Below, piece by piece: positions 15,928 to 24,980 of a DNA stretch of 58,106 nucleotides; positions within the stretch are counted from its first letter, which is position 1; every line of letters begins with the position of its first letter. Under the pieces are notes generated by a model that saw only the letters and a program-made list of their open reading frames with translations, did not search any database and was not told the DNA's origin. Origin of the DNA: Pseudomonas sp. S37 (GTDB lineage: Bacteria; Pseudomonadota; Gammaproteobacteria; Pseudomonadales; Pseudomonadaceae); the NCBI RefSeq assembly GCF_016658545.1, contig NZ_JACVZC010000027.1, forward strand, positions 1 to 58,106, in the 5' to 3' direction. The position numbers and the translations under genes are program-made.

Positions 15928-16797
15928 TCAAAGCGAACGGAAAACCAGGCACAGGCGGCCGTCCAGCACAGCGGCTGCCGGGGTGTTGGTGGCCTGCATG
16001 TTGATGCTGACCTCCGGCAGGCCCACCGTGTTGCCGTCGTAGCGATAGCGATAGATTGCGGTATCCACCGGGCGCCCTTCAGGCTGGATGCAAAACAGGT
16101 TGAGCAAGCCATCGTGAACGACCACCGCAGGTGGGTGAGAAAACCTCTTGCTGACCAACTGGGTGGAACGGCTCCAGCCCTGCATTCCATCGAAGCGCGT
16201 AAGGTAAATGCCTGACTCGCTGTGATGAATCAGGTGGATCAGGCCCTGATAGACACACGCCACAGGATTGTCGAGGGGAATGATCTGCTCCACTGCGTCG
16301 GAGTAGACCGCAGAGGAGGCAGCCCAAGTCACTAGGTCCGAGGTGGAACTCCAACGAAGCTCGCCGTTTTCCCGTCCTTTGTAGAACAGGTAAAGCGCTC
16401 CACGGTATTCGACCAAGCTTGGCGTACCGCGGAAATCGATGGTGAAGTTGCTGCTGGACGCCACATTGTTGTCCAGGTCGATGCTGACCAGGCGCGGCGC
16501 GGTCGAATACTCATCGCCCTGCTCCTCACCACTGGAAAGCAGGTAGAGCTTACCCTTGAACGTGAAGATCGCAGGGTCGCCCTCAAGGTCGTCGACACGA
16601 TCGCTGAGCGTTTCGCTCCAGCCCCCCTCAGGCGTCAACCTGGTAAAACGAATCTTGTTGGGCGGGGTTTCGCTACGGAAGGTGCAATACAGGTTGTGGT
16701 TCAGGGCAACCGCTCGGCAGGCGCCGAAGCTAGAGCTGGACAAGGACTCACTGTGGTTGAGCAAACCATTGTCTATAAAGCTGTAGTGGAGGGACAT
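15928..16797 (-). CDS. beta-propeller (lectin-like) partner of the CdtB-like protein
   Basis: A protein of about 289 residues made of six recurrences of a roughly 50-residue unit whose core is P-A-V-x-x-x-x-G-x-L-Y-L. Examples are DPAIFTFKGKLYLLSSG, TPSLVEYRGALYLFYKG, NPVACVYQGLIHLIHH and PPAVVVHDGLLNLFC. The last unit (TPAAAVLDGRLCLVFRSL) ends the chain, as in ring-closing propellers. Aromatic turns such as GELRWSS and GWSRS resemble sialidase or fungal/Photorhabdus lectin propellers, so sugar binding is plausible but not shown. No signal peptide. ATG 16797 has GGTG seven bases upstream; ATG 16812 is an alternative. It lies between the thioesterase gene (70 bases away) and the CdtB-like gene, so it probably forms part of one transcript. 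Confidence 0.7.
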   Translation of the reverse strand: MSLHYSFIDNGLLNHSESLSSSSFGACRAVALNHNLYCTFRSETPPNKIRFTRLTPEGGWSETLSDRVDDLEGDPAIFTFKGKLYLLSSGEEQGDEYSTAPRLVSIDLDNNVASSSNFTIDFRGTPSLVEYRGALYLFYKGRENGELRWSSTSDLVTWAASSAVYSDAVEQIIPLDNPVACVYQGLIHLIHHSESGIYLTRFDGMQGWSRSTQLVSKRFSHPPAVVVHDGLLNLFCIQPEGRPVDTAIYRYRYDGNTVGLPEVSINMQATNTPAAAVLDGRLCLVFRSL

Positions 16798-16866
16798 GGG
16801 CTGGCACCGCATTTAACCAATGAAGTGCCAGTAAAGCGCGCCTGATTGCCTGGGACTGTCGCCAGA

Positions 16867-17610
16867 TTAGCCCTGGCAGCGGGTGAAAAGAGGCTTGCGT
16901 TCGTAGGCAACTTGCAACGCTGAAGCCAGTAGCGCAAGCACGTCGTCCTCCTGTTCATGAATGAAGAAGTGCCCCCCGGGGAACATTGCCAGGTTGAACG
17001 CGCCCTGCGATTCCCGCTGCCAAGCCCGCAACTGCTCGTCGCTGGCACGGTCATCCACACCGCCCAGCACATGCAGCGGGCACTGCAACGCCGGCCGCTG
17101 GCGGTAGGCATAGGTGCCGCACAGCAGGAAATCAGCGCGCAAGGTTGGCAAGGTCAGGCTCATCAACTCGGCGTTGCCCAGCACTTCCTCGGGCGTGCCT
17201 TGCAGCTCGCGCAACTCGCTGATCAGCTCATCGTCACGCTTGGGCTCGCGCCAGTTCTTGCCGTCGTAATCCTCGCGCCGGGTCGGCGCCGCCGTACCGC
17301 AGGCGAACAACGCCAGTGGCGCCGGGCAGCCCAGCGCTTGCAGCTCGTGCGCCAGTTCGAAGGCCAGTAACGCGCCCAGGCTGTGACCGAGCAGCGCGTA
17401 GGGGGCACTGGCCGCCAGGCGTTGCTCGGCAGCCAGTTGCCGGGCCAGGGCCTGCATGTCGGTGTGCAGTGGTTCGGCCATACGCGCTCCGCGCCCGGGC
17501 AGCTCCACCGGGCGAACCTGCAGCCACGCTGGCAGCTTGCGCCGCCAGCGGCTGTAGACCATGGCGCTGGCCCCGGAGTACGGCAGGCACAGCAGGTTCA
17601 ACGCGGTCAC
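16867..17610 (-). CDS. type II thioesterase of the pyoverdine regulon (PvdG-like)
   Basis: A 247-residue alpha/beta hydrolase of the type II thioesterase family, which clears misloaded carrier proteins of nonribosomal peptide synthetases. The nucleophile elbow is GHSLG (Ser77) and the catalytic His lies in PGGHFF. Typical family motifs [10 protein letters not shown] and VELPGRG are at the N-terminus. It overlaps the stop of the mbtH-like gene by four bases and shares its IS box, so it should be iron-starvation induced and serve pyoverdine assembly. Confidence 0.88.
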   Translation of the reverse strand: MTALNLLCLPYSGASAMVYSRWRRKLPAWLQVRPVELPGRGARMAEPLHTDMQALARQLAAEQRLAASAPYALLGHSLGALLAFELAHELQALGCPAPLALFACGTAAPTRREDYDGKNWREPKRDDELISELRELQGTPEEVLGNAELMSLTLPTLRADFLLCGTYAYRQRPALQCPLHVLGGVDDRASDEQLRAWQRESQGAFNLAMFPGGHFFIHEQEDDVLALLASALQVAYERKPLFTRCQG

Positions 17611-17828
17611 TGGGCGGCGGCTTCGGCCATCTTCTGGCGCAGGCTCAGCGGGCGCATGTCAGTCCATACTTCATCGATGTAAGCCAGGCAGTCCTTCTTC
17701 AGGCCACTTTTGCCCACGGCACGCCAGCCATTGGGGATGGCTTTGTAGTCGGGCCAGATCGAGTATTGCTCTTCGTGGTTGACCACTACCTGGAACTGGA
17801 TATCGTCGCGGTCGAAAACGGAAGTCAT
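17607..17828 (-). CDS. MbtH-like protein
   Basis: A 73-residue MbtH-family protein, a small chaperone or activator of nonribosomal peptide synthetase adenylation domains. The family signature is seen in the N-E-E-Q-Y-S-I-W-P core (here [10 protein letters not shown]), with P-x-G-W (IPNGWRAVG) and the late W-T-D-M-R-P. AAGGAG lies six bases before ATG 17828; the frame is open upstream to 18095 but through a REP element. It is followed by the thioesterase gene with an overlap and preceded by an IS-box-like promoter, consistent with a pyoverdine role. Confidence 0.93.
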   Translation of the reverse strand: MTSVFDRDDIQFQVVVNHEEQYSIWPDYKAIPNGWRAVGKSGLKKDCLAYIDEVWTDMRPLSLRQKMAEAAAQ

Positions 17829-17889
17829 TGCCTGTCTCCTTGAATGATGAGTGCCGCTGCGGGCTTGGCGCAGGGGGGCTTTCAAGTAG

Positions 17890-17913
17890 ACGTAGTGAGC
17901 GCTGGAAAAATTA
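17890..17913 (-). promoter_or_regulatory. PvdS-type IS box upstream of the mbtH-like gene
   Basis: Read on the minus strand: TAATT, 16 bases, CGT, one mismatch from TAAAT-N16-CGT. The CGT end is 62 bases before the mbtH-like start codon. The same spacing is seen in the perfect box of pvdA. Confidence 0.7.
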
Positions 17914-17977
17914 GCAGCACTGACGCGGTCCTCCTTTGCGATCAACTGCCTTGTATATCTATTGACCAGTACCGGCC

Positions 17978-18098
17978 CTTGTGGGAGCGGCCTTGTGTCG
18001 CGAAAGGGCTGCGTAGCAGCCCCAGCAATATTTGCATCACCGCTGAAATCCTGGGTCCGCTTTGCGGCCCTTTCGCGACACAAGGCCGCTCCCACAAA
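17978..18098. repeat. REP pair, family B (inverted)
   Basis: Two facing units with core GTGGGAGCGGCCTTGTGTCG plus CGAAAGGGCTGC, separated by about 30 bases. It lies between the mbtH-like promoter and the next minus-strand gene. Confidence 0.85.
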
Positions 18099-18122
18099 GA
18101 GCAGCCCGTGCGGGATATAAGT

Positions 18123-18524
18123 TCAGGCATCCCGCAACAGGTCATGGGTATCAAGCAACCGGAAGGCCACCTGCGGATTACGCTCCAGCCCCCGCCTGAT
18201 CGCAGCCGGAATCGACTGCCGGGTCTTGCGGCACAGCCCGGGCTGGTCATCCAGTTCGATGACGATGCCGCGCATGGTCCGCACTTCGTTGAAACCGGGG
18301 GCGATGTGCACGCGGATGCCGAGGTTGTCGTACAGGCGTTGCTGCAGGCGTTGCAGGTCCTCCAGGTCCTTGAGATTTTCCAGGCGTTCGAGCAGGCGTT
18401 TTTCTTCCTGGCGGGTCAGCAGGAGGATGCGCTGGGCTGTCTGCGGGTGCTCGGCGAGGTGTTCGCGGCCGCAGATACAGGCGCCAGGAGGGCAAGGTTG
18501 GCGTAAAGGGGCTGGTGTGCTCAT
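18123..18524 (-). CDS. hypothetical protein with Cys-rich N-terminus
   Basis: A 133-residue soluble protein of unknown function. The N-terminus has three closely spaced cysteines (PCPPGACICGREHL), a possible metal-binding knuckle. The middle is a charged helix (residues about 35-65, EEKRLLERLENLKDLEDL) that may be a coiled coil, and the C-terminal half is basic. No clear ribosome-binding site helps the start choice. The gene stands alone, between two REP elements. Confidence 0.6.
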   Translation of the reverse strand: MSTPAPLRQPCPPGACICGREHLAEHPQTAQRILLLTRQEEKRLLERLENLKDLEDLQRLQQRLYDNLGIRVHIAPGFNEVRTMRGIVIELDDQPGLCRKTRQSIPAAIRRGLERNPQVAFRLLDTHDLLRDA

Positions 18525-18538
18525 AGGCCAAGCATAGC

Positions 18539-18577
18539 CTGTACTGGCCTCTTCGCGGGCATGCCCGCTCCCACAGA
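18539..18577. repeat. single REP unit, family A
   Basis: GTACTGGCCTCTTCGCGGGC followed by ATGCCCGCTCCCACAG; one unpaired copy upstream of the purU operon, just outside the preceding gene's start. Confidence 0.7.
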
Positions 18578-18761
18578 AACTCCGAAAACTTTCCTGCCAG
18601 GATAAAAAATTTCACAAACCTCTAGACCGCTACCCATCACTTCGCCTATAAATCGCCTAAAGGAAAGTTATATTCCTACCAAGAAACACCCTTCGCCTCT
18701 GACGAAGCCTCTTTTGCCCTTGTGCCCGACCTGCCCCACTCCACCACGAGGCCTATCCGAC

Positions 18762-19628
18762 ATGCACCCCGCTCCCGATCACTTCATCCTGCGCGTCAGT
18801 TGCCCGGCCGTGTCCGGCATTGTCGCGGCGGTGACCACTTACCTGGCCGAGCACGGTTGCTACATCAGCGAGATGGCGCAGTTCGACGACGAGGACAACG
18901 GGCGCTTCTTCATGCGCGCGGTGTTCCGCTATAACACCGGCACCACTGGCGACACCCCGCAGCTGGAAGCCGGCTTCGGCGATGTCGCCCAGCGCTTCGA
19001 CATGCAGTGGAGCCTGCACAGTAGCGCCCGGCCGATGCGCGTGCTGCTGATGGTGAGCAAGTTCGACCACTGCCTGTCCGACCTGCTGTACCGGCATGCC
19101 AAGGGTGAGCTGGACATGCACATCACCGCCGTGGTCTCCAACCACCTGGACCTGCGCCCGATGGCCGAGCGCCAGGGCATCCGCTTCGTCTACTTGCCGG
19201 TGACCAAGGACACCAAGGCCGAACAGGAAGCGGCGCTGCTGCGCATCGTCGAGGACACCGGCACCGAACTGGTGGTGCTGGCGCGCTACATGCAGATCCT
19301 GTCCGACGACCTGTGCCGCCAACTGTCGGGTCGGGCAATCAACATCCATCACTCGTTCCTGCCTGGTTTCAAAGGCGCCAAGCCTTACCACCAGGCTTAC
19401 CAGCGCGGGGTGAAACTGATCGGCGCCACGGCCCACTACGTCACCAGCGACCTCGACGAAGGGCCGATCATCGAGCAGGAAGTACAGCGCGTGGACCACG
19501 CCTATGCCCCGGACGACCTGGTGGCCATCGGCCGCGACACCGAGACCATCGCCCTGTCCCGCGCGGTCAAGTACCACCTTGAACACCGCGTGTTCCTCAA
19601 CCACGACCGCACGGTGATCTTCAAATGA
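18762..19628 (+). CDS. purU: formyltetrahydrofolate deformylase
   Basis: A 288-residue enzyme that hydrolyses 10-formyltetrahydrofolate to formate and tetrahydrofolate. An N-terminal ACT-type domain (about residues 1-80) is followed by a formyltransferase-fold catalytic domain. That domain carries the Asn-His pair in [11 protein letters not shown] and the Asp in TSDLDEGPI. The start at 18762 is taken because GAGG lies ten bases upstream; the frame stays open to 18714. It is the first gene of a six-gene operon with folD and soxBDAG, so it disposes of one-carbon units produced by N-demethylation. Its stop overlaps the folD start (ATGA). Confidence 0.92.
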   Translation: MHPAPDHFILRVSCPAVSGIVAAVTTYLAEHGCYISEMAQFDDEDNGRFFMRAVFRYNTGTTGDTPQLEAGFGDVAQRFDMQWSLHSSARPMRVLLMVSKFDHCLSDLLYRHAKGELDMHITAVVSNHLDLRPMAERQGIRFVYLPVTKDTKAEQEAALLRIVEDTGTELVVLARYMQILSDDLCRQLSGRAINIHHSFLPGFKGAKPYHQAYQRGVKLIGATAHYVTSDLDEGPIIEQEVQRVDHAYAPDDLVAIGRDTETIALSRAVKYHLEHRVFLNHDRTVIFK

Positions 19629-20536
19629 ACGCCACTCCCAGCGTCAAGCTGATCGACGGCAAGGCCACCGCGGCGCGGGTACTGGCCGAGGTGCGCGAGC
19701 AAGTGCAGCAGCTGCGCAAAGGCGGCGTGCAACCGGGCCTGGCGGTGGTGCTGGTCGGCGCCGATGCGGCCAGCCAGGTGTACGTGCGCAACAAAGTGCT
19801 ACGCGCCGATGAAGTGGGCATCCGCTCGCTGGAACATCGCCTGCCCGCCGACACCCCCCAGGCCGAACTGCTGGCCCTGATCGAGCGCCTTAACCGCGCT
19901 GCCGAGGTCAACGGCATCCTGGTGCAACTGCCTTTGCCTGGGCACATCGACGAACACCGCGTGTTGCAGGCCATCAGCCCGCTCAAGGACGTGGACGGTT
20001 TCCACAGCGCGAACGTCGGCGGCCTGGCCCAGGGCCGCGACGTGCTCACCCCATGCACGCCCAGCGGCTGCATGCGCTTGCTGCGCGATGCCTGTGGCGA
20101 ACTCGGAGGCAAGCACGCCGTAGTGGTCGGCCGCTCGAACATTGTCGGCAAGCCCATGGCGGCTCTGCTGCTGCAGGCCGACTGCACGGTGACCGTGGTG
20201 CACTCGCGCAGCCGTGACCTGCCGGCATTGTGCCGCCAGGCCGACATTCTGGTGGCCGCCGTAGGCAAGCCTCGGCTGATCGGTGCCGACTGGCTCAAGC
20301 CCGGCGCCGTGGTGATCGACGTCGGCATCAACCGCATTGAGGACGGTGGCCACAGCCGCCTGGTCGGTGACGTCGATTTCGCCGCCGCCCTGCCGCAGGT
20401 AGCCGGCATTACCCCGGTGCCCGGCGGCGTCGGTCCGATGACCATCGCCTACCTGATGAAAAACACCCTGCTCGCCCTCGACCTGCAGCAACAGGCCGCC
20501 CACCAGGAGCGCACCGCATGCCTTTCGCCCTGCTGA
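19625..20536 (+). CDS. folD: methylenetetrahydrofolate dehydrogenase/cyclohydrolase
   Basis: The bifunctional FolD (303 residues) interconverts 5,10-methylene- and 10-formyl-tetrahydrofolate. The catalytic Tyr and Lys are in VYVRNKVL. The PCTPSGCM and [11 protein letters not shown] motifs of the family are intact, as is the late PGGVGPMT loop. This is likely an accessory copy dedicated to the operon: it takes the methylene-tetrahydrofolate made by the sarcosine-oxidase-type enzyme and passes formyl-tetrahydrofolate to PurU. It overlaps both neighbours. Confidence 0.93.
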   Translation: MNATPSVKLIDGKATAARVLAEVREQVQQLRKGGVQPGLAVVLVGADAASQVYVRNKVLRADEVGIRSLEHRLPADTPQAELLALIERLNRAAEVNGILVQLPLPGHIDEHRVLQAISPLKDVDGFHSANVGGLAQGRDVLTPCTPSGCMRLLRDACGELGGKHAVVVGRSNIVGKPMAALLLQADCTVTVVHSRSRDLPALCRQADILVAAVGKPRLIGADWLKPGAVVIDVGINRIEDGGHSRLVGDVDFAAALPQVAGITPVPGGVGPMTIAYLMKNTLLALDLQQQAAHQERTACLSPC

Positions 20537-21759
20537 AATACGGCCTGAGCGCCGACTACCCGGTGGAGGTCGACCTGCCGCCACCGTGCGAACTCAAGCC
20601 ACGCTATGACGTGGTGATCATCGGCGCTGGCGGCCACGGCCTGGCCATCGCCTACTACCTGGCTAAATACCACGGCGTTACCAACGTCGCCGTACTTGAG
20701 AAGGCCTACCTGGGTGGTGGCAACACCGCGCGCAACACCGCGGTGATCCGCTCCAACTACCTCACCTCCGAGGGCGTGCGCTTTTACGCCGAATCGGTGC
20801 GCATGTTCCAGAACCTGTCGAACGAGTTCGACTTCAACATCATGTATTCCGAGCGCGGCCAACTGACCTTGGCACACACCGATGCCACCGTGCGTGCCTT
20901 CCGCCAGCGTGCCGAGGTCAACAAGCACTTCGGCGGCCGTACCGAAATGATCGACCGCCAGCAGATCCGCGAGCTGGTGCCCAACCTGAACCTGGACCCC
21001 GGCCACCTGCCGGTGCTGGCCGGCCTTTGGCATATCGACGGCGCCACCGCGCGCCACGACGCGGTGGCCTGGGGCTACGCCAAGCAGGCCGCCAAGCGCG
21101 GTGTGGAAATACACCAACTGACCGAAGTGCAGGACTTGCTGATTCGCAATGGCCGCATCGAGGCGGTAAAGACCAACCGCGGCACCGTGCAGTGCGGCTG
21201 CGTGGTGCAGGCGGTGGCCGGGGCCAGTTCGCTGCTGATGGCCAAGGCCGGCATCCGTGCGCCGATCCACACCTACCCGCTGCAGGCCATGGTTACCCAA
21301 CCGTTCAAGCCGTTTCTCGACCCGCTGGTGAGCTCGTCGGCGCTGCACTGCTACGTGCAGCAGACCAGCCGTGGCGAAATCGTCTTCGGCGGCGGCTCCG
21401 ACCCTTACCCGCTGTACAACACCCGCTCCACCCTTGACCTCAAGGAAAGCCTGCTGGCCCATGCCATCGAGATGTTCCCGTTCATGGCCAACGCCAAGCT
21501 GATGCGCCAGTGGGCCGGGATGACCGACATGACCCCGGACTACAGCCCGATCATGGGCCTGTCGCCCGTCGACAATTACTACCTGGACGCCGGCTGGGGC
21601 ACCTGGGGCTTCAAGGCCACGCCAATCTGCGGCAAGACCATGGCCGAACTGGTCGCCAGTGGTGGCAAGGTGCCCGAGCTGATCGCCCCGTTCGCCCTGG
21701 AGCGCTTCAGCCGCTTCCAGCAAGTCAACGAAATGGGCGCCACTGCGGCCAGCCACTAG
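20518..21759 (+). CDS. soxB: sarcosine oxidase-like beta subunit
   Basis: A 413-residue flavoprotein of the DAO/SoxB family. The FAD loop [18 protein letters not shown] begins near residue 32, and the TARHDAVAW segment has the histidine at the position used for covalent FMN in heterotetrameric sarcosine oxidases. The GTWGFKATP segment near the C-terminus is typical. It forms a four-subunit enzyme with SoxD, SoxA and SoxG that oxidatively demethylates an N-methyl amino compound. AGGAG precedes ATG 20518. The substrate is not certain, because other subunits are diverged. Confidence 0.88.
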   Translation: MPFALLKYGLSADYPVEVDLPPPCELKPRYDVVIIGAGGHGLAIAYYLAKYHGVTNVAVLEKAYLGGGNTARNTAVIRSNYLTSEGVRFYAESVRMFQNLSNEFDFNIMYSERGQLTLAHTDATVRAFRQRAEVNKHFGGRTEMIDRQQIRELVPNLNLDPGHLPVLAGLWHIDGATARHDAVAWGYAKQAAKRGVEIHQLTEVQDLLIRNGRIEAVKTNRGTVQCGCVVQAVAGASSLLMAKAGIRAPIHTYPLQAMVTQPFKPFLDPLVSSSALHCYVQQTSRGEIVFGGGSDPYPLYNTRSTLDLKESLLAHAIEMFPFMANAKLMRQWAGMTDMTPDYSPIMGLSPVDNYYLDAGWGTWGFKATPICGKTMAELVASGGKVPELIAPFALERFSRFQQVNEMGATAASH

Positions 21760-21771
21760 GAGCACACGACG

Positions 21772-22077
21772 ATGAAGATCCTGATCTGCCCCTTGAACGG
21801 CCCGCGCAACATCAGCGAGTTCACTTACGGCGGCGAATTCAAGCACATGCCCGACCCGGCCAGCTGCAGTGACGCCCAGTGGGCCGACTACGTGTTCAAC
21901 AGCGACAACATGGCCGGCGTGGTCATCGAATGGTGGCTGCACAACGCTTCGAGCTACTGGTTCCTGGCCGAGCGCCACACCGTCAGCGACCAGGTGCTGC
22001 GTACCTTCGACCCCAAGGAACTGTTCGACTGCCGCGTCGACTTCACCCCCGCCGCCACTTCGGAGATCGCCGGATGA
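21772..22077 (+). CDS. soxD: sarcosine oxidase-like delta subunit (two zinc ligands replaced)
   Basis: A 101-residue homologue of SoxD. In characterised SoxD, zinc is bound by Cys6, Cys9, His59 and Cys63. Here Cys6 is kept (ICPLNG) but position 9 is Asn, and the HxxxC segment reads LHNASSYWF, with Ser in place of the second cysteine. Only two of four ligands therefore remain, so the subunit may be zinc-free. Length, the W-A-D-Y-x-F core and operon position still identify it. TAGGAG lies upstream, and ATGA couples it to soxA. Confidence 0.8.
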   Translation: MKILICPLNGPRNISEFTYGGEFKHMPDPASCSDAQWADYVFNSDNMAGVVIEWWLHNASSYWFLAERHTVSDQVLRTFDPKELFDCRVDFTPAATSEIAG

Positions 22078-24977
22078 ACAGCCTCACTCGCCTTCCCGCG
22101 CCCATGGGCCTGCTGATCGACCGCGAGCGGCCCCTGCGCTTCGAATTCGACGGCCAGGCCTGCCCGGGCTTTGCCGGTGACACCCTTGCCAGCGCCCTGC
22201 TCGGCAATGGCCGCTGGCTGCTGTCGCGCTCGTTCAAGTACCACCGCCCACGCGGCCCGCTGAGCATGGCCGGGCAAGATGCCAACACCCTGGTGCAACT
22301 GCCAGAAGAACCCAACGTGCTGGCCGACATGGAACCGGCCCGCGACGGCCTGGTGGTGGAGGGGCAGAACTTCAGCGGCAGCCTGACGCACGACCGCGAC
22401 GCCTACCTGGGCAAGTTTTCGCGCTTCATGCCGGTGGGCTTCTACTACCGCTCGTTCTACAAACCCAAGGGCATGTGGAAGGTCTGGGAACCACTGATCC
22501 GCAAGAAGGCCGGCCTGGGCGTGCTCGACCTTGGCTTCAAGCCGCAGTACTACGACAAGGCCTACCTGTTTGTCGATGTGGCCGTGATCGGCGCCGGCCC
22601 GGCTGGCTTGCGTGCCGCGCTGGATGCAGCCAATGCCGGGGCCAAGGTGTTGCTGATCGAGCAGCAGCCCGTACTGGGCGGTTCGCTGACCTACGCCCGC
22701 TTCGACATTGCCGGCACCCGCGCCGCCAGCCTGCGCCAGGAGCTGCTGGCCGCCGTCGAGGGCCACCCCAACATTCAGGTGTTGCTGCAGGCAACCTGCA
22801 ACGGCTGGTTCACCGACAATTACCTGCCCGTGATCCAGCACAAGCGCCTGTACAAGGTGCGCGCCGGCCGCTGCCTGGTGGCGGCCGGGTCGTTCGACCA
22901 GCCGGTGGTATTCCGCAACAATGACTTGCCGGGGGTGATGCTGACCAGCGCCGCCCAACGACTGATGAAGCTTTATGCGGTCAAGCCGGGCCAACGCGCG
23001 GTAATCCTGACCGGCCACGATGACGGCTACCTGGCTGCGCTCGACTTGCAGGAGCAAGGCGTGGCCGTGGCGGCGGTGGTCGACATGCGTGCCGCGCCGG
23101 CCGATGCCGCGCTGGCCGCCGAACTGAAGCGCCGCGATATCTCCGTGCTCCTGGGCAGCACCGTGTACGAGGCGCTGCACGAAGCCGGCATGCGCCATGT
23201 CAGTGGCGTGGACATTCGCCCGATCACCGGCCAGGGCAAGGTCGGCCCGCATGGCCTGCGCGTAGCCTGCGACCTGCTGTGCATGTCGGCAGGCTACATG
23301 CCGGTGTATCAGCTGCTGTGCCAGGCCGGTGGCAAGCTGGCCTATGACGTCAACCGCGACGAGTTCGCCATCAGCAACCTGCCTGCCGGGCTGGATGTCG
23401 CCGGCTCGGTGAATGGCCGCCACGCGCTGGCCAATGTGCTGGCCGATGCCGCTCGAGGGGCTGCCGAAGCGGTGGCGGCGCTGGGCCTTGCAACACCGGC
23501 GCTGCCAGTGTTCAGCGCCGAGCCCAGGGTCAACTTCCCCTGGCCGATCTTCCCGCACCCCAAGGGCAAGGATTTCGTCGACTTCGACGAAGACCTGCAG
23601 GTGCGCGACATTGTCAACGCCACCCGCAGCGGCTACCGCGATGTGCAACTGGTCAAGCGCTTCTCCACGGTTGGCATGGGGCCATCCCAGGGCCGCCATT
23701 CCGCGCTACCTACCGCGCGCCTGGTTGCCCACGCCACCGGCCGCAGCATCAGCGAAACCGGAGTGACCACCGCCCGCCCGCCGTTCCAGGCAGAAAAACT
23801 CGCGCATGTCGCTGGCCGTGCCTTCGACCCGTACCGACAAACGCCGATGCACCGCCGCCACCTGCAGGCTGGGGCGAAGATGATGCCCGCCGGTATCTGG
23901 CAGCGCCCGGCCTATTACGGCAAGCCCGAGGACCGCGAGCGCTGCATGCAGGAAGAGGCCCGCCATGTGCGCGAAAAAGTTGGCCTGATCGACGTCTCCA
24001 CCCTGGGCGGCCTCGATGTACGCGGGCCGGATGCGGCCGAACTGCTGGAGCGCCTGTATACCTTCGGCTTCGCCAAACTGGCTATCGGCCGCACCCGTTA
24101 CGCGCTGATGACCAATGAGCATGGCGTGGTGATCGACGACGGCGTCTGTGCCCGCCTGGGCGAACAGCACTTCTACGTCAGCGCCACCACCAGCGGCGTC
24201 GACCGTATCTACCAGCAGATGCTCAAGTGGAACGCGCAATGGCGCCTGGACGTGGATATCACCAACGTCACCGCCGCGCTGGCTGCGGTCAACCTGGCCG
24301 GGCCGCTGTCACGCCAGGTGCTGGCCAAGGTCTGTGACGATGTCGACCTGTCGGCCGAGGCCTTTCCTTATCTGGGCGTGCGCCTTGGCAAGGTGGCCGG
24401 CATCCCCGCGCGGATGCTGCGGGTCGGTTTTGTGGGCGAGCTAGGCTACGAAATACACGTACCGGCACGCCACGCCGAACGCCTGTGGGATGCCTTGATG
24501 CAAGCCGGCGCCGGCCTGGGCATTCGCCCGTTCGGCGTCGAGACCCAGCGCTTGCTACGCCTGGAAAAAGGCCATGTGATCATCAGCCAGGACACCGATG
24601 GCATGACCCACCCGGCGGAGATCGACATGCAGTGGGCCATCGGCCGCAAGAAACCGTTCTTCGTCGGCAAGCGTTCGATCGAGATCCTTGAAGCGCAGCC
24701 GCTCAAGCGCAAGCTGGTCGGTTTCACGCTGCCCAAGGGCAGCCCGCAACCGCTGGAAGGTCACCTGGTACTGGATGGCCCGGACATCAGTGGCAACGTC
24801 ACCTCCTGCGAGTACTCGCAAACCCTCGGGCAAATCATCGGCCTGGCCTATGCCGGCGCCCACCAGGCCACACCCGGCATGCACATCCCGATCCGTGTGG
24901 AAGGCGGCGTGATGGTCAATGCCAAGGTGGTGCCACTGCCATTCCACGACCCCGCCAACCTGCGCCAGGAGCTCTGA
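22074..24977 (+). CDS. soxA: sarcosine oxidase-like alpha subunit
   Basis: The 967-residue alpha subunit has domains in order: an N-terminal ferredoxin-like fold (about 1-110, without iron-sulfur cysteines), a FAD/NAD-binding domain with VAVIGAGPAGLRAAL near residue 165, a second nucleotide-binding region, and a C-terminal GcvT-like tetrahydrofolate domain from about residue 600. It binds NAD and folate in the heterotetramer and transfers the one-carbon unit to tetrahydrofolate. The start at 22074 overlaps the soxD stop; the frame is open upstream only as a shadow of soxD. Confidence 0.9.
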   Translation: MNSLTRLPAPMGLLIDRERPLRFEFDGQACPGFAGDTLASALLGNGRWLLSRSFKYHRPRGPLSMAGQDANTLVQLPEEPNVLADMEPARDGLVVEGQNFSGSLTHDRDAYLGKFSRFMPVGFYYRSFYKPKGMWKVWEPLIRKKAGLGVLDLGFKPQYYDKAYLFVDVAVIGAGPAGLRAALDAANAGAKVLLIEQQPVLGGSLTYARFDIAGTRAASLRQELLAAVEGHPNIQVLLQATCNGWFTDNYLPVIQHKRLYKVRAGRCLVAAGSFDQPVVFRNNDLPGVMLTSAAQRLMKLYAVKPGQRAVILTGHDDGYLAALDLQEQGVAVAAVVDMRAAPADAALAAELKRRDISVLLGSTVYEALHEAGMRHVSGVDIRPITGQGKVGPHGLRVACDLLCMSAGYMPVYQLLCQAGGKLAYDVNRDEFAISNLPAGLDVAGSVNGRHALANVLADAARGAAEAVAALGLATPALPVFSAEPRVNFPWPIFPHPKGKDFVDFDEDLQVRDIVNATRSGYRDVQLVKRFSTVGMGPSQGRHSALPTARLVAHATGRSISETGVTTARPPFQAEKLAHVAGRAFDPYRQTPMHRRHLQAGAKMMPAGIWQRPAYYGKPEDRERCMQEEARHVREKVGLIDVSTLGGLDVRGPDAAELLERLYTFGFAKLAIGRTRYALMTNEHGVVIDDGVCARLGEQHFYVSATTSGVDRIYQQMLKWNAQWRLDVDITNVTAALAAVNLAGPLSRQVLAKVCDDVDLSAEAFPYLGVRLGKVAGIPARMLRVGFVGELGYEIHVPARHAERLWDALMQAGAGLGIRPFGVETQRLLRLEKGHVIISQDTDGMTHPAEIDMQWAIGRKKPFFVGKRSIEILEAQPLKRKLVGFTLPKGSPQPLEGHLVLDGPDISGNVTSCEYSQTLGQIIGLAYAGAHQATPGMHIPIRVEGGVMVNAKVVPLPFHDPANLRQEL

Positions 24978-24980
24978 GCC

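Noticed and set aside
21954..23699. 581-codon open frame opposite soxA
   Set aside because: Antisense shadow with no domain; the plus strand encodes a full SoxA.
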